Shown here piece by piece: positions 49,101 through 58,900 of a stretch of 64,000 nucleotides of DNA (positions are counted from its first letter, which is position 1; each line of letters begins with the position of its first letter). Source of the stretch: Neocallimastix lanati (nom. inval.) (taxonomy: Eukaryota > Neocallimastigomycota > Neocallimastigomycetes > Neocallimastigales > Neocallimastigaceae); assembly GCA_016946835.1 (NCBI GenBank), contig JACVTC010000086.1:477501-541500 (forward strand). The letters run 5' to 3'. Position numbers and translations under genes: made by a program. Below the pieces are notes generated by a model. It had not been told where the DNA came from. It did no database searches and saw only the letters and a list, made by a program, of their open reading frames with translations.

Positions 49101-52038
49101 TAATGGATTCTTTCCAATATTAATTGCTATTATGAAAAATAATACTGAAATGGTTAAATTATTAATAGACTATGTCACTGAAAATAAAATAATTTTGGAA
49201 ATGAATGAAAAAAATAAAAGTGGAAATTATCCACTTTTAGAAGCCACTTATACGAATAATATTAAAATAGTTAAATTATTAATAGAATATGCCAATAGTA
49301 ATGAAATTATTTTAGAAATGAATGAAAAAAATGAAAATAGAAATTATCCCCTTTTAGAAGCCACTCATAATAATAATATTGAAATGATTAAATTATTAAT
49401 AGATTATGCCATTGATAAAGACTTTAAATTGAAAATTAATGAAAAAGATGATAAAAGAAATTATCCACTTATTCATGCCATCCATAATAATAATATTGAA
49501 ATGTTTGAATTATTAATTGATTATGCTAATAAAAATAACATTATTTTAGAAATGAATGATAAGAATGAAGATGGATTGTATCCGCTTTTAGGTTCCATTG
49601 ATAATAATAATATTGATATGATTCAATTATTAATGGATTATTCCATTAAAAATAATATTACTTTGAAGATAAATGAAAAAACAAAAAATGGAAATAATAT
49701 ACTTTTATTATCCATCACTATGAATAATATTGATATGGTTGAATCTTTAATGGATTATGCCAATAAAAACAATATTATTTTGAATATTAATGAAAAAGAT
49801 GAAAATGGATGGTATCCACTTTTAAGTGCTACTAATAATATCCATAGTAGTATTGAAATTATTAAATTATTAATGGATTATGCCAATAAAAATGAAATTA
49901 TTTTAGATATAAATGAAAAAAATAAAGATGGAAATTATCCACTTTTAAATCTCATTTATAATAATTATAATAATAATAATAACATTGAAATGATTAAATT
50001 ATTAATGAATTATTCCAATAAAAATAAGATTATCTTAGAATTGAATGAAAAAAATAAAGATGGAAATTATCCACTTTTACATGCTGTTTATAAAAATAAT
50101 ATTGATATGGTTAATTTATTAATGAGTTATGCCAATAAAAATAATATTATTTTGGAAATAAATGAAAAAGACAACTACGAAAATTTTCCAATATATAGAA
50201 TTATAGATAATAATAATATTGAATTATTTAAAATTTTGATAAATTACGCAAAGGAGAAACAAATTAAATTAATAATTGATGAAAAAGATATTGAAAATAT
50301 AATTTCAATAAAAAGGTGTGACGTCCATCTAAAAAATATATCTGAAATTAATGTTGAATTTATAAGATTATTGAATAAATACAGAAATAAAAATCCAGTA
50401 ATAGAGTTAAAATTCAATGAAAATAATAAATTTGCTAAAATGTTAAATGAAATAAATGAAAAAGAAATAAATATGAAAAAAAAACTAAAAGAAATTGATG
50501 ATGCAATTGAAAATAATAATATTGAAAAATTAAAAATAGTTTTGGAGGATGCCAATAAAAATAATATTATTTTGAATATAAACGAAAAAGATGAAAATGG
50601 AAATTACACACTTTTAAAAGCCACTTATAATAAAAATAATATTGAAATAATAAAAGTATTAATGGAATTTTCAAATAAAAATAAAATAATTTTAGAAATG
50701 AATGAAAAAAACAATGACGGATATTATCCAATTTTGATTGCTATTGATATGTATTATAATATTGAACTAATTAATTTATTAATAGATTATGCCAATAAAA
50801 ATAATGTTACTTTGAATATAAATGAAAAAAATAAAAATGGAATTTATCCTCTATTAGAAGCTACTAATAAAAATAATACAGACATTGTTAATTTATTAAT
50901 AGATTATTCCATAAAGCATAATATTTTTTTGAAAATAAATGAAAAAGATGTAAATGGAAATTTTCCACTTTTAGTTGCTATTACAAAAAATAATATTGAA
51001 ATAGCTAATTTATTAATAAATTATGCTAACGGGAAAAACTTTAAACTAAAAATAAATGAAAAAGATCAAAAAGGAGATTATCCACTTTTAAAAGCAATTG
51101 CAAAGAATAATATTGAAATGTTTAAATTATTAATCGATTATGCAAATAAAAATAATATTATTCTGAATGTAAATGAAAAAGACACAAATGGATATTTCCC
51201 AATTTTTGGAATATTGAATAATAATAATTATGAAATGCTTAAATTATTAATAGAATATACAAAAAAAAACAATAATAAATTGAAGATTCTTGAAAAAGAT
51301 ATTGAAAATGCAATTTCTTCAAATTATTATGGAAATAATAAATTAGAGGACATTTCAAAAATTAATTCTAAATTTATAAAATTATTATATAATTATGAAA
51401 ATAAAAAAATAATAGAAATAATTTATAGTAAAAATGGTAAACTTTCAGAAAAGTTTAAAGAACTACGTAAAGAAGAAGAAATAGAAGAAGAACAAATAAA
51501 AAAGAAAAGAGAAGAAAGAGAAAATTATAATAATGAAAACAATGACAATCCATTGACATTTGAATGTAAAAAAGGAAATATTAAAAAAGTAGAAGAATTA
51601 ATTAATAAAGGGAAGAAAATAATTATAAATAAAAGAAATTCAGATGGCGATACGCCTTTAATTATTGCATGTAAAAAGAATAATTTTGAATTAGTCGAAT
51701 GCTTATTAAAACATGAAAATATTAAAATAAATAAAGAATCGACATATGGTATTAATCCATTAATGGTTGCATGTTATTTTAAAAATAAGAAATTGGTAGA
51801 TTATCTAATTACTCATAATGCGAAAGTTAATGTACAAGATAAAAAAAAAAATTTACCTTTACATATTGAATGTTATTTACACGATACTGAAATTACTCAA
51901 TATCTAGTAAAAAAAGATAATACTCTTATAAATGTAGCAAATTCTTATAATGATACGCCATTAAAAATTGCAAAAGAAATAAATATAAATTATAATATAA
52001 TTAATATCTTGGAAGGTAATATTTCATTTTTTAATTGA
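46111..52038 (+). CDS. Giant N-myristoylated ankyrin-repeat protein, copy 1 (1975 residues)
   Basis: One uninterrupted frame of nearly 6 kb without introns. It starts MGLSFSKDK, a good N-myristoylation signal (Gly2, Ser6, Lys), so the protein is probably tethered to membranes. Block A (residues about 10-1390) is some 35 copies of a 39-residue ankyrin variant with consensus NEKDKxGNYPLL, then EMVKLLIDYANKNNIIL. Linker 1 (about 1390-1455) begins DEKDIENIIS and is followed by charged helices and the restart helix KEIDDAIENNNIEKLK. Block B (about 1465-1728) has about seven more units. Linker 2 (DIENAISSNYYGNN, then a Glu/Lys-rich coiled coil with EEEIEEEQIKKKREE) leads to a C-terminal block from about 1810 with four or five ordinary 33-residue repeats (TPLIIACKKNNFELVECLLK). 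Residues about 590-825 contain a perfect 117-residue tandem duplication. A trypsin-fold peptidase gene follows downstream. Same architecture as the gene at 55959. Function unknown; a binding scaffold is inferred. Confidence 0.9.
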   Translation: MGLSFSKDKLIDLIIDNEIEKVKKFFDEANKKNIILNINEKDVFGIYPLLIAVNNNNIDMVKLLIDYANEKNIIINLNDANKDGYYPLILAINNRENNLEMVNLLMNYANENNIILELNEKHVSGFYPLLVAFDYNDAELAKLLMKYADENKIILEINERNENRYYPLLYATENKNIEMIKLLIDYANKHKIILEINEKNWEGCYPFLEAVHKNNSEIFKLLIDYVNKNKIILKINEKNKKGNYPLLETIINNNIEMFKLLIEYANSNEIILEMNEKNEDRNYPLLEVVHKNNIEMFKLLIDYAKDKDFKLKINEKDDKGNYPLLETIIKNNIEIFELLIDYANKNKIILEIIEKNNEGNYPLLSVSNTRDSKMVKLLMNYANTNRIIFKINEKDKYGNYPLLKAAMNNNVEVVKSLIDYANENNIILEINNKNNDGNNLLLTAFNFSNINTVKLLIDYANENNIILEINNKNNVGNNLLLTAFSHNDIDMLKLLIDYANKHEIILEMNEKNKEGNYTLLEASKSHSSEMIKLLMDYASTNKIILIINEKDKYGNYPLLKATKNDNVEVVKSLIDYAYNNKIILEMNEKDKNGNCPLLEASKYHSSELIKLLIDYANNNNIIFKINEKDKYGNYPLLKATMNNNVEVVKSLIDYAYNNNIILEMNEKDKDGHYILLEASKNHNSEMIKLLIDYANNNNIILEMNEKDKNGNCPLLEASKYHSSELIKLLIDYANNNNIIFKINEKDKYGNYPLLKATMNNNVEVVKSLIDYAYNNNIILEMNEKDKDGHYILLEASKNHNSEMIKLLIDYANNNNIILEMNEKDIEGNYPLLKASKNSNIEIVKLLMDYANNNKIILEINEKNKSGNYPLLSSIYNKNNNIEIVKLLIDYANKNNIILNLNEKIETIRFFIYTNIDNIGNGNYPLLGASDINNFEIVNLIINYANNNNIVLNINEKNEKGNYPLLKAIENNNMEIAKLLIEYSKKHDIILKINEKNINGFFPILIAIMKNNTEMVKLLIDYVTENKIILEMNEKNKSGNYPLLEATYTNNIKIVKLLIEYANSNEIILEMNEKNENRNYPLLEATHNNNIEMIKLLIDYAIDKDFKLKINEKDDKRNYPLIHAIHNNNIEMFELLIDYANKNNIILEMNDKNEDGLYPLLGSIDNNNIDMIQLLMDYSIKNNITLKINEKTKNGNNILLLSITMNNIDMVESLMDYANKNNIILNINEKDENGWYPLLSATNNIHSSIEIIKLLMDYANKNEIILDINEKNKDGNYPLLNLIYNNYNNNNNIEMIKLLMNYSNKNKIILELNEKNKDGNYPLLHAVYKNNIDMVNLLMSYANKNNIILEINEKDNYENFPIYRIIDNNNIELFKILINYAKEKQIKLIIDEKDIENIISIKRCDVHLKNISEINVEFIRLLNKYRNKNPVIELKFNENNKFAKMLNEINEKEINMKKKLKEIDDAIENNNIEKLKIVLEDANKNNIILNINEKDENGNYTLLKATYNKNNIEIIKVLMEFSNKNKIILEMNEKNNDGYYPILIAIDMYYNIELINLLIDYANKNNVTLNINEKNKNGIYPLLEATNKNNTDIVNLLIDYSIKHNIFLKINEKDVNGNFPLLVAITKNNIEIANLLINYANGKNFKLKINEKDQKGDYPLLKAIAKNNIEMFKLLIDYANKNNIILNVNEKDTNGYFPIFGILNNNNYEMLKLLIEYTKKNNNKLKILEKDIENAISSNYYGNNKLEDISKINSKFIKLLYNYENKKIIEIIYSKNGKLSEKFKELRKEEEIEEEQIKKKREERENYNNENNDNPLTFECKKGNIKKVEELINKGKKIIINKRNSDGDTPLIIACKKNNFELVECLLKHENIKINKESTYGINPLMVACYFKNKKLVDYLITHNAKVNVQDKKKNLPLHIECYLHDTEITQYLVKKDNTLINVANSYNDTPLKIAKEININYNIINILEGNISFFN
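47881..48582 (+). repeat. Perfect 351-bp tandem duplication in the ankyrin array
   Basis: The block beginning AAAAATGGAAATTGTCCACT at 47881 recurs at 48232, exactly 351 bp (three 39-residue units) later, and I see no mismatch across the compared length. Neighbouring units differ at many sites, so this copy event is recent. Confidence 0.9.
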
Positions 52039-52452
52039 TAATAATAAATAAAAATTTTTCAATTTATATAATATATAATAAGTATATTAATTTACAATAA
52101 AACTATTTATTTATGTACACGCTTTAAAAAGGTAAATCATCTGAAGATGATAATTCAGAGAGGTTCGATTATATATTATTAATGCAATAATTAATTTCTT
52201 AAATCTAATATACTTAACATTTATCTATAATTCAAATTAATTTTTATTTTTAAAATATAAATAAATGTTAAAAATAGATAATTTTATAATATTAGTTTAT
52301 ATTTTTATTAAAACTATATAATAACTAAATTATAATTTATATATATATATATATATATATTATTTTATTTCATCTTTATTACTTTCTTTCATTTTTAAAA
52401 ATTAATTTTTTATGTTTATATAATTTTATTAAATAAATAAAATTATTATTGA
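52039..52452. other. Spacer between giant ankyrin gene 1 and its peptidase gene, with conserved block
   Basis: A/T-rich except for about 52128-52215, which is conserved with 61670-61755 behind the second ankyrin gene. The block starts AGGTAAATCATCTGAAGATG (a possible splice donor AG/GTAAAT) and continues AGGTTCGATTATA. It contains the hairpin ATCATC-TGAA-GATGAT. Role unknown: 3' UTR structure, small exon or leader of the peptidase gene. Confidence 0.5.
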
Positions 52453-53568
52453 AGTAAAAATGAGAATTCCTCTTCCACCATAATTTATGAAAATAGTAAT
52501 TCAAATAATTCAAATGAACAAAAACCAATTAAATATATTGAATTTTACAAAATATTAAATCAATCCATATGCAAAATAACAACTGATACCAGTATAGGTT
52601 GTATAGGTACAGGATTTTTTATTGAAATTCCAATTCCATCTGAAAATTACCCAATGCGTGGTTTAATGACAAATAATCATGTATTGAATGAAAATAATCT
52701 TAAAACAGGAAGTTCATTTATAATATGTTTGGCTAATAATGAAGAGCAGACCACAGAGATCGAAATTAACAACGAAGACTTTATGTTTACATCTGAATTA
52801 ATTGATGTTACTTTTATTGAAATAAATTATAAAATTATTAAAGAAATTGATCCAATATTTCTTAAACCTAGTAATGAAGATGCTAAAATAAATGAATCAA
52901 TTATGATTTTTCAGTATTCTAATGAAGAATATTCATTATTACATGGAAATATAAAAAATATCTGTAGTTTTAATTATTATCATGAAGTATTGATAAATGA
53001 AGAATCATGCGGTTCACCCCTTTTAAATAAAAATAATGAAATAGTAGGAATCCATAAATCAAGCACAAATATCAATAATGTAAATAATAATATAGCTATT
53101 AAATATAGTGAGATTAGTTATGCAATTAAAACGTTATTTAATAATATTAGTATTTATGGGATGGAAAGAGCTAAAAAATCAGCGAGATTATTATTAAGGA
53201 CAGAAATCGAAACAATGAATAACTATGGATTACAATTAAAATTATCTTCTGAAGACAACATAAAAAAAGAAAATAAAAAATTGAAAAAACTCAATGAATT
53301 GGAACTAGTAGAAAAATCTCTTTTTTATTGTGAATTTAATAATAAATTATTATTTTACAGAACAAATTATTCATGGTATATTACTTTATTATCTAGGAGA
53401 AAAAAAAATTTTATTTCAGAATATAATTTAGATAACATAAAACAGTTAGATTGGCATCCTATTATTTCAAATAGTACAAAATTAGACAACTATATTTATT
53501 CAAAAATTAAAGGTAGAGAATATGTTTTAATTACATGGTTAAAGTTGTCAGAATTAATGTATCTATAA
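52453..53568 (+). CDS. Trypsin-fold peptidase homologue, copy 1, with Cys in place of the nucleophile Ser
   Basis: A chymotrypsin-fold peptidase domain followed by a unique C-terminal domain. The frame is open from 52453; the first in-frame ATG (52654) lies only eight residues before the catalytic His (TNNHVL), while the first beta strands (QSICKITT, GTGFFIEIPIP) are coded upstream in frame. So the true start is upstream: either an unseen 5' exon (AAG just before 52454 could be an acceptor) or a lost ATG. His is followed by Asp in ELIDVTFIE. The active-site loop reads EESCGSPLL: Cys (53008-53010) stands where copy 2 has Ser, and Glu where the oxyanion-hole Gly should be. The C-terminal part (LVEKSLFYCEFNNKLLFYRT to LKLSELMYL) is nearly identical to that of copy 2. 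It may be a Cys peptidase, as in viral 3C-type folds, or an inactive partner. Confidence 0.75.
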   Translation, partial: SKNENSSSTIIYENSNSNNSNEQKPIKYIEFYKILNQSICKITTDTSIGCIGTGFFIEIPIPSENYPMRGLMTNNHVLNENNLKTGSSFIICLANNEEQTTEIEINNEDFMFTSELIDVTFIEINYKIIKEIDPIFLKPSNEDAKINESIMIFQYSNEEYSLLHGNIKNICSFNYYHEVLINEESCGSPLLNKNNEIVGIHKSSTNINNVNNNIAIKYSEISYAIKTLFNNISIYGMERAKKSARLLLRTEIETMNNYGLQLKLSSEDNIKKENKKLKKLNELELVEKSLFYCEFNNKLLFYRTNYSWYITLLSRRKKNFISEYNLDNIKQLDWHPIISNSTKLDNYIYSKIKGREYVLITWLKLSELMYL

Positions 53569-55958
53569 GTCCTTCTATAGGAATATAAATGTTTAAAAAA
53601 TATATATATTTATTATTAGTAATAATTCAAATTGAACGAAAAAGATATAACTACAACTAAGAGTTTAAATTTTCATAATAAGAATAAAACTTTAATTAAT
53701 GAAATAATACAATATTTTATAATTAATCTTTAATTTATATATTATATTCTAAATTTTTTGACTCAAATTTTTTTAAATGCATCTATTAATAAAAAATATG
53801 GTTTATTTTGATTATAACGATTAATTTTCAATAAATATTAATAAAGTATATAATAAGTAAATAAAAAAATTAAAATTTGAATATTAAATATGTAAAATTA
53901 TTCTAGGAAAAGATATCTTGTTATTTATAAATTGATTATTTAAAATATTTGTCTATGATAGACTATAAAATTTTGGAGACAGCATTTCGTAAGACTTTTT
54001 TATAAACATGAGAGATAAAAAATTATTTATTTTTTTTTTTTTGTTTTGTCTTATTTTGTCTTTTTTTGTTTTGTTTTGTTTTGTTTTGCTTATTTGTTTT
54101 TGTTTTATTTTTTTATTTTTTATTTTTTTATTGAATAATTTTATTCTTTCTTTATATTTTTCATTTAATAAATATCACGTAATACTCTATTATCAATTAA
54201 AATTTATTTTATTTAATTTTTTCTTATCACAACCGCTTTTTTAAATTTATTATTATGGATATATTTCATTTATTATATTAATTATCATATATTTTTAGAG
54301 ATAAATCACTAAACTTAATCATATCATTAATAATAAAAAAAGTCTATTAAAAATATATTTAAAGATAAAAACTTTTTTAATACTTTTAATAATTCAAAAA
54401 AAATAGGATATATTTGGATTAAATATAATTAAAAAGATTATGTAATAAAATAATTTAACAAAATAATATTAAATTATTTTAAATATAAATAAAAAAATAA
54501 TTAAAAATAATAATACAACATTTAAACAAGTGATATTAGATACAATTATAGATGATCATATTTATAGCTGAATTAAGATCAAAGTATAACTATATGATAT
54601 TTTAATGATTTTAAATTTATATTAATGATTATTCTGAGTTTACATTAGGATAAGGCATATCTACGAATCAAATATAGTTAACTGTATGGTTACACATGTA
54701 TCTCACATGTATCTGGAATGGAACATCATTTTCTTTTTCCAAAGAAGATAAGGAAATTACTGATAAGACACCCAGTCACGGTTATAAAATCATTAAGGTA
54801 AATATCTCATATTAGTCTTGATTAGAGATTGGTTTGAAACGGTAAAGGCTATTTAGTAAATAACAACTTCCACCTATGAATAAAAAAGAAGAGCTCAGAG
54901 GTCCTATTTCGCTCTTTACTTATTATATTCTCAAATAAAGAAAAAAGTCATAATTCTATTAATTTTATTGTGTTAATTACTCATGATAAATATTCAATAA
55001 TTTTTATATGAATAAATATATTATATATATATTATTCATATTAATATGAGTAATTTCTGAATAATGTTAATATATATGTGACATGCTACCGATTATATAA
55101 CTTCCTTCTTGGTGGAAGAGATGCAGATATTATTGATTTAAATTAAAAAAAATGAATGAGATGTTTTGTTTAAGATCCAAATTATTTCTGGTGATTATTC
55201 AAAAACGCCATTCTTGGTGGTGTCTTCTGCTCTCTTTACAGAAATTATTCCTTGGGTTTCTATTCGACAAGAATTGCTATTCCAATGGTATAAGCGCAAA
55301 ACTAACCAGGAGTGTCAACACTGAAAATATAGTAAGAAAGGCCAGTAGAGTCAATGCCTCTGAAGGAAAAGACCATAATTTTTTTTATATTGTCAATTCA
55401 AACCCTAATCCAAAATAAGAATTCCTTTTAACAGAAATCTTATAATCTTGAAGGTGAGGTTCGTTGCATATAGACTTTTTTCTGAATTTATTTAAATAAT
55501 TTAATTTGAATATTATTTTTATTCCACATTACTAGTTTAAAAATTATTATATTCAATTTTGGCAATTAATACTTTTTTTATTAATTTTAAAATAATATAT
55601 ACATATTTAATAAATAAATAAAAAAATAAGTAAGTCCTCAATAATTGCTACTATAATATATATATATATATATATTTCGGAAATTTATTTAAAAAATTTT
55701 TTATTGTAAAATGTAAAAAGAATTATAAGAAATAAATTTAATTTTAAATTAGTTTTAATATAATATTTTAAATTTTATTATCAAATAATTATAAAAGAAA
55801 AAAAATTTCATTTGTTCATTTCTAAATATATTTGAAATGGAAACAATGTAATTAGGGCAATTCAATCTTATATAAAATTAATTCTTTATTTGATTGAGAT
55901 ATGAATATTTTTATTAAGTTGTTATTAAATATTACTTCAAAAAAAATATTTAAACATT
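53569..55958. other. Spacer between the two ankyrin-peptidase modules
   Basis: A/T-rich sequence with two islands of normal complexity: about 54640-54960 and about 55080-55450. The second contains a plus-strand frame of 88 codons (55152-55418) with mixed composition but no domain I know. Neither island matches the modules around it. A T-rich frame at 54008-54244 is low complexity. Confidence 0.5.
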
Positions 55959-58900
55959 ATGGGATTATCTAATAGTAAAAATTTATTTATTGATGCATTT
56001 AAAAATAATGATATTGAAAAAGTAAAAAAAATTTTCAACGAAAGTGAAGAACTAAACATTATATTGAATATAAATGAAAAAGATAAATATGGAAGTTCTT
56101 CACTTTTACATGCCACTTATAATAATAATAAGGAAATGGTTGAATTATTAATAGATTATGCCAATAAATATAATATTAAATTGGACATAAATGAAAAAGA
56201 TAAAAGTGAGACATATCCACTTTTATGTGGAATTGGATATAATAATATTGAAATAGTTCAATTGTTAATAGATTATGCCAACAAAAATAATATCATTTTA
56301 AATTTAAATGAAAAAAATAGATTTGGATGTCCACTTTTACGTGCTATTAGAAATAATAATACTGAAATAATAAAGAAGTTAATAGATTATGCCAGTAAAA
56401 ATAATTTTATTTTGAATATTAATGATAAGAATGAAAATGGAGCATTTCCACTTTTAATTGCCACTAATAATAAATATATTAATATCGAAATAATTGAATT
56501 ATTAATGGAGTATGCCGATAAAAATAAATTTATTTTAAATATAAATGAAAAAGATAGAAATGGTAATTATCCATTTTTAATTGCAATTATTAATAAAAAT
56601 AATAATATTGAAATGGTTAAATTATTAATAGAATATGCCAATAAAAATAATATAATTTTGGAAATAAATGAAACAAATAAAGATGGAGAGTATCCTCTTT
56701 TAAATGTAATTTATAATAATAATATTAAAATGGTTGAATTATTAATGGATTATGCCAATAAAAATAAAATTGTTTTGGAAATGAATGGAAAAGAAAAACA
56801 TGGAAATTTTCCTCTTTTAGTGGCTATTGATAATAAAAAAATTTCATACTTAAATTCTTTTGAAGATAGAGAAAATAATGTTGAAATGGTGAAATTATTA
56901 ATAGATTATGCCAATAAAAATAATATTATTTTGAAAATTAATGAAAAAAATGAAAAAGGGTTGTATCCACTTCTCTGTGCCATTGATAATAGTAATGTTG
57001 AAATGGTTAAATTATTAGTGAATTATTCATATGAAAAAAATATTATTTTAAAGGTAAATGAAAAAAATAAAGATGGGAATTATACTCTTTTAAAAGTTGC
57101 ATATGTTAATGATATTGAAATAATTAAATTATTAATAGAATATGCAAATAAAAATAAAATTATTTTAAACATAAATGATAAAGATATAAAAGGTAATTAT
57201 CCATTTTTAATTTCAACAACTAATAGATATAATAATATTGAAATGATTAAATTATTAATAGAATATGCAAATAAAAATAATATAATTTTAAAAATAAATG
57301 ATAAGAATAAAGAAGGATTGTATCCACTTCTCTGTGCCATTAATAATAGTAATATTGAAGTAATTAGATTGCTAATGGAATATGCCAATAAAAGTAAAAT
57401 TATTTTAAACCTAAATGAAAAAGACAAAGATGGAAATTATCCATTTTTAATTACTATAAATAATAATATTGAAATAGTCAAATTATTAATAGATTATGCC
57501 AATAAAAATAAAATTATTTTGGAAATAAACAAAAAAAATAATTACGGAAATTATCCACTTTTGTTTGCCACCAGTAATAATAATAATAATAATAATAATG
57601 GCACTGAAATGGTTAATTTATTAGTAGATTATGCCAATAAAAATAATATTATTTTAAACATAAATGAAAAAGATAAAAATGGAAAATATCCACTTTTAAA
57701 TGCTACTTATATAAATAATATTGAAATGGTTAATTTATTAGTAGATTATGCCAATAAAAATAATATTATTTTAGACATAAATGAAAAAGATAAAGATGGA
57801 AAATATCCACTTTTAAATGCTACTAATAGAAATAATATTGAAATGATTAATTTATTAGTAGATTATGCCAATAAAAATAATATTATTTTAAGCATAAATG
57901 AAAAAGATAAAGATGGAAAATATCCACTTTTAAATTCAGGAAATATTGAAATAGTTAAATTATTAGTAGATTATGCCAATAAAAATAATATTATTTTAAG
58001 TGTAGATGATAAAGATAAATATGAGGAATATCCACTTTTATGTGCCACTGACCATAATAATATTGAAATGGTCAAATTATTTATAGAATATGCTGATAAA
58101 AATAATATTATTTTAAATGTAAATGGAAAAAAAGAAACAAAATACCCACTTATAAATGCTATTAATAATAATAATTTTGAAATGGTTAAACTACTAATAG
58201 ATTATGCCAATAGTCATGAATTTGTTTTGGATATTAGTTATAATAGTTATAGTAACCCCTTTTTAAATGCCATTAATAATATAAAAATAGTTAAATTATT
58301 AATAGAATATGCCAATAATAATAATATTATCTTGAAAATTAATGAAAAAAATTATAATGGAGAAAATTCACTGTTATTATCTGTTTCAAAAAATATTAAA
58401 ATGGTTAAATTATTATTGGAATATGCCAATAATAATGAAATAATTTTGGATATGAATGAAAAAAATCATAGTGGAGAATATCCACTTTTAAAAGCAATTT
58501 ATAATGAGGACGCTACTGAAATAGTCAAATTATTAATGGATTATGCGGATAAAAATAACATAATTTTAGAAATAGTTGAAAAAGATAGATATAAAAATTA
58601 TCCATTGTTAATAACGACTTCTAAAAATAATATTAAATTAGCTCAGTTATTAATTAATTATGCTAGTAAGCATAATATAACTTTGAATATTAATGAAATT
58701 GATAACCATGGAAATTTTCCACTTTTAAATGCTATTTATAATAAATGTAATAATAATATGATGATTATTAATAATAAAGAACTTAATAATAATAACATTG
58801 AAATGGTTAAATTATTAATGAATTATGCAATTGAAAACCAAATTATTTTGAATATTAATGATAAAGATGATTATGGAAGATATCCACTTTTAATTGCTAT

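Noticed and set aside
50244-50555. Minus-strand frame of 103 codons inside ankyrin copy 1
   Set aside because: Shadow of the ankyrin coding strand; it reads Ser/Phe/Ile-rich and matches an equivalent shadow at 59447-59764 only because the coding strands are related.
46111-53568. Ankyrin gene 1 and peptidase 1 as one spliced fusion gene
   Set aside because: A GTAATA donor-like site lies near the ankyrin stop, but joining it to the acceptor-like AAG at 52452 gives the wrong phase and an early stop; two genes fit better. RNA data could reopen this.
54008-54244. 78-codon Phe/Leu-rich frame
   Set aside because: TTTTG/TTTTA repeats with no start context or domain.
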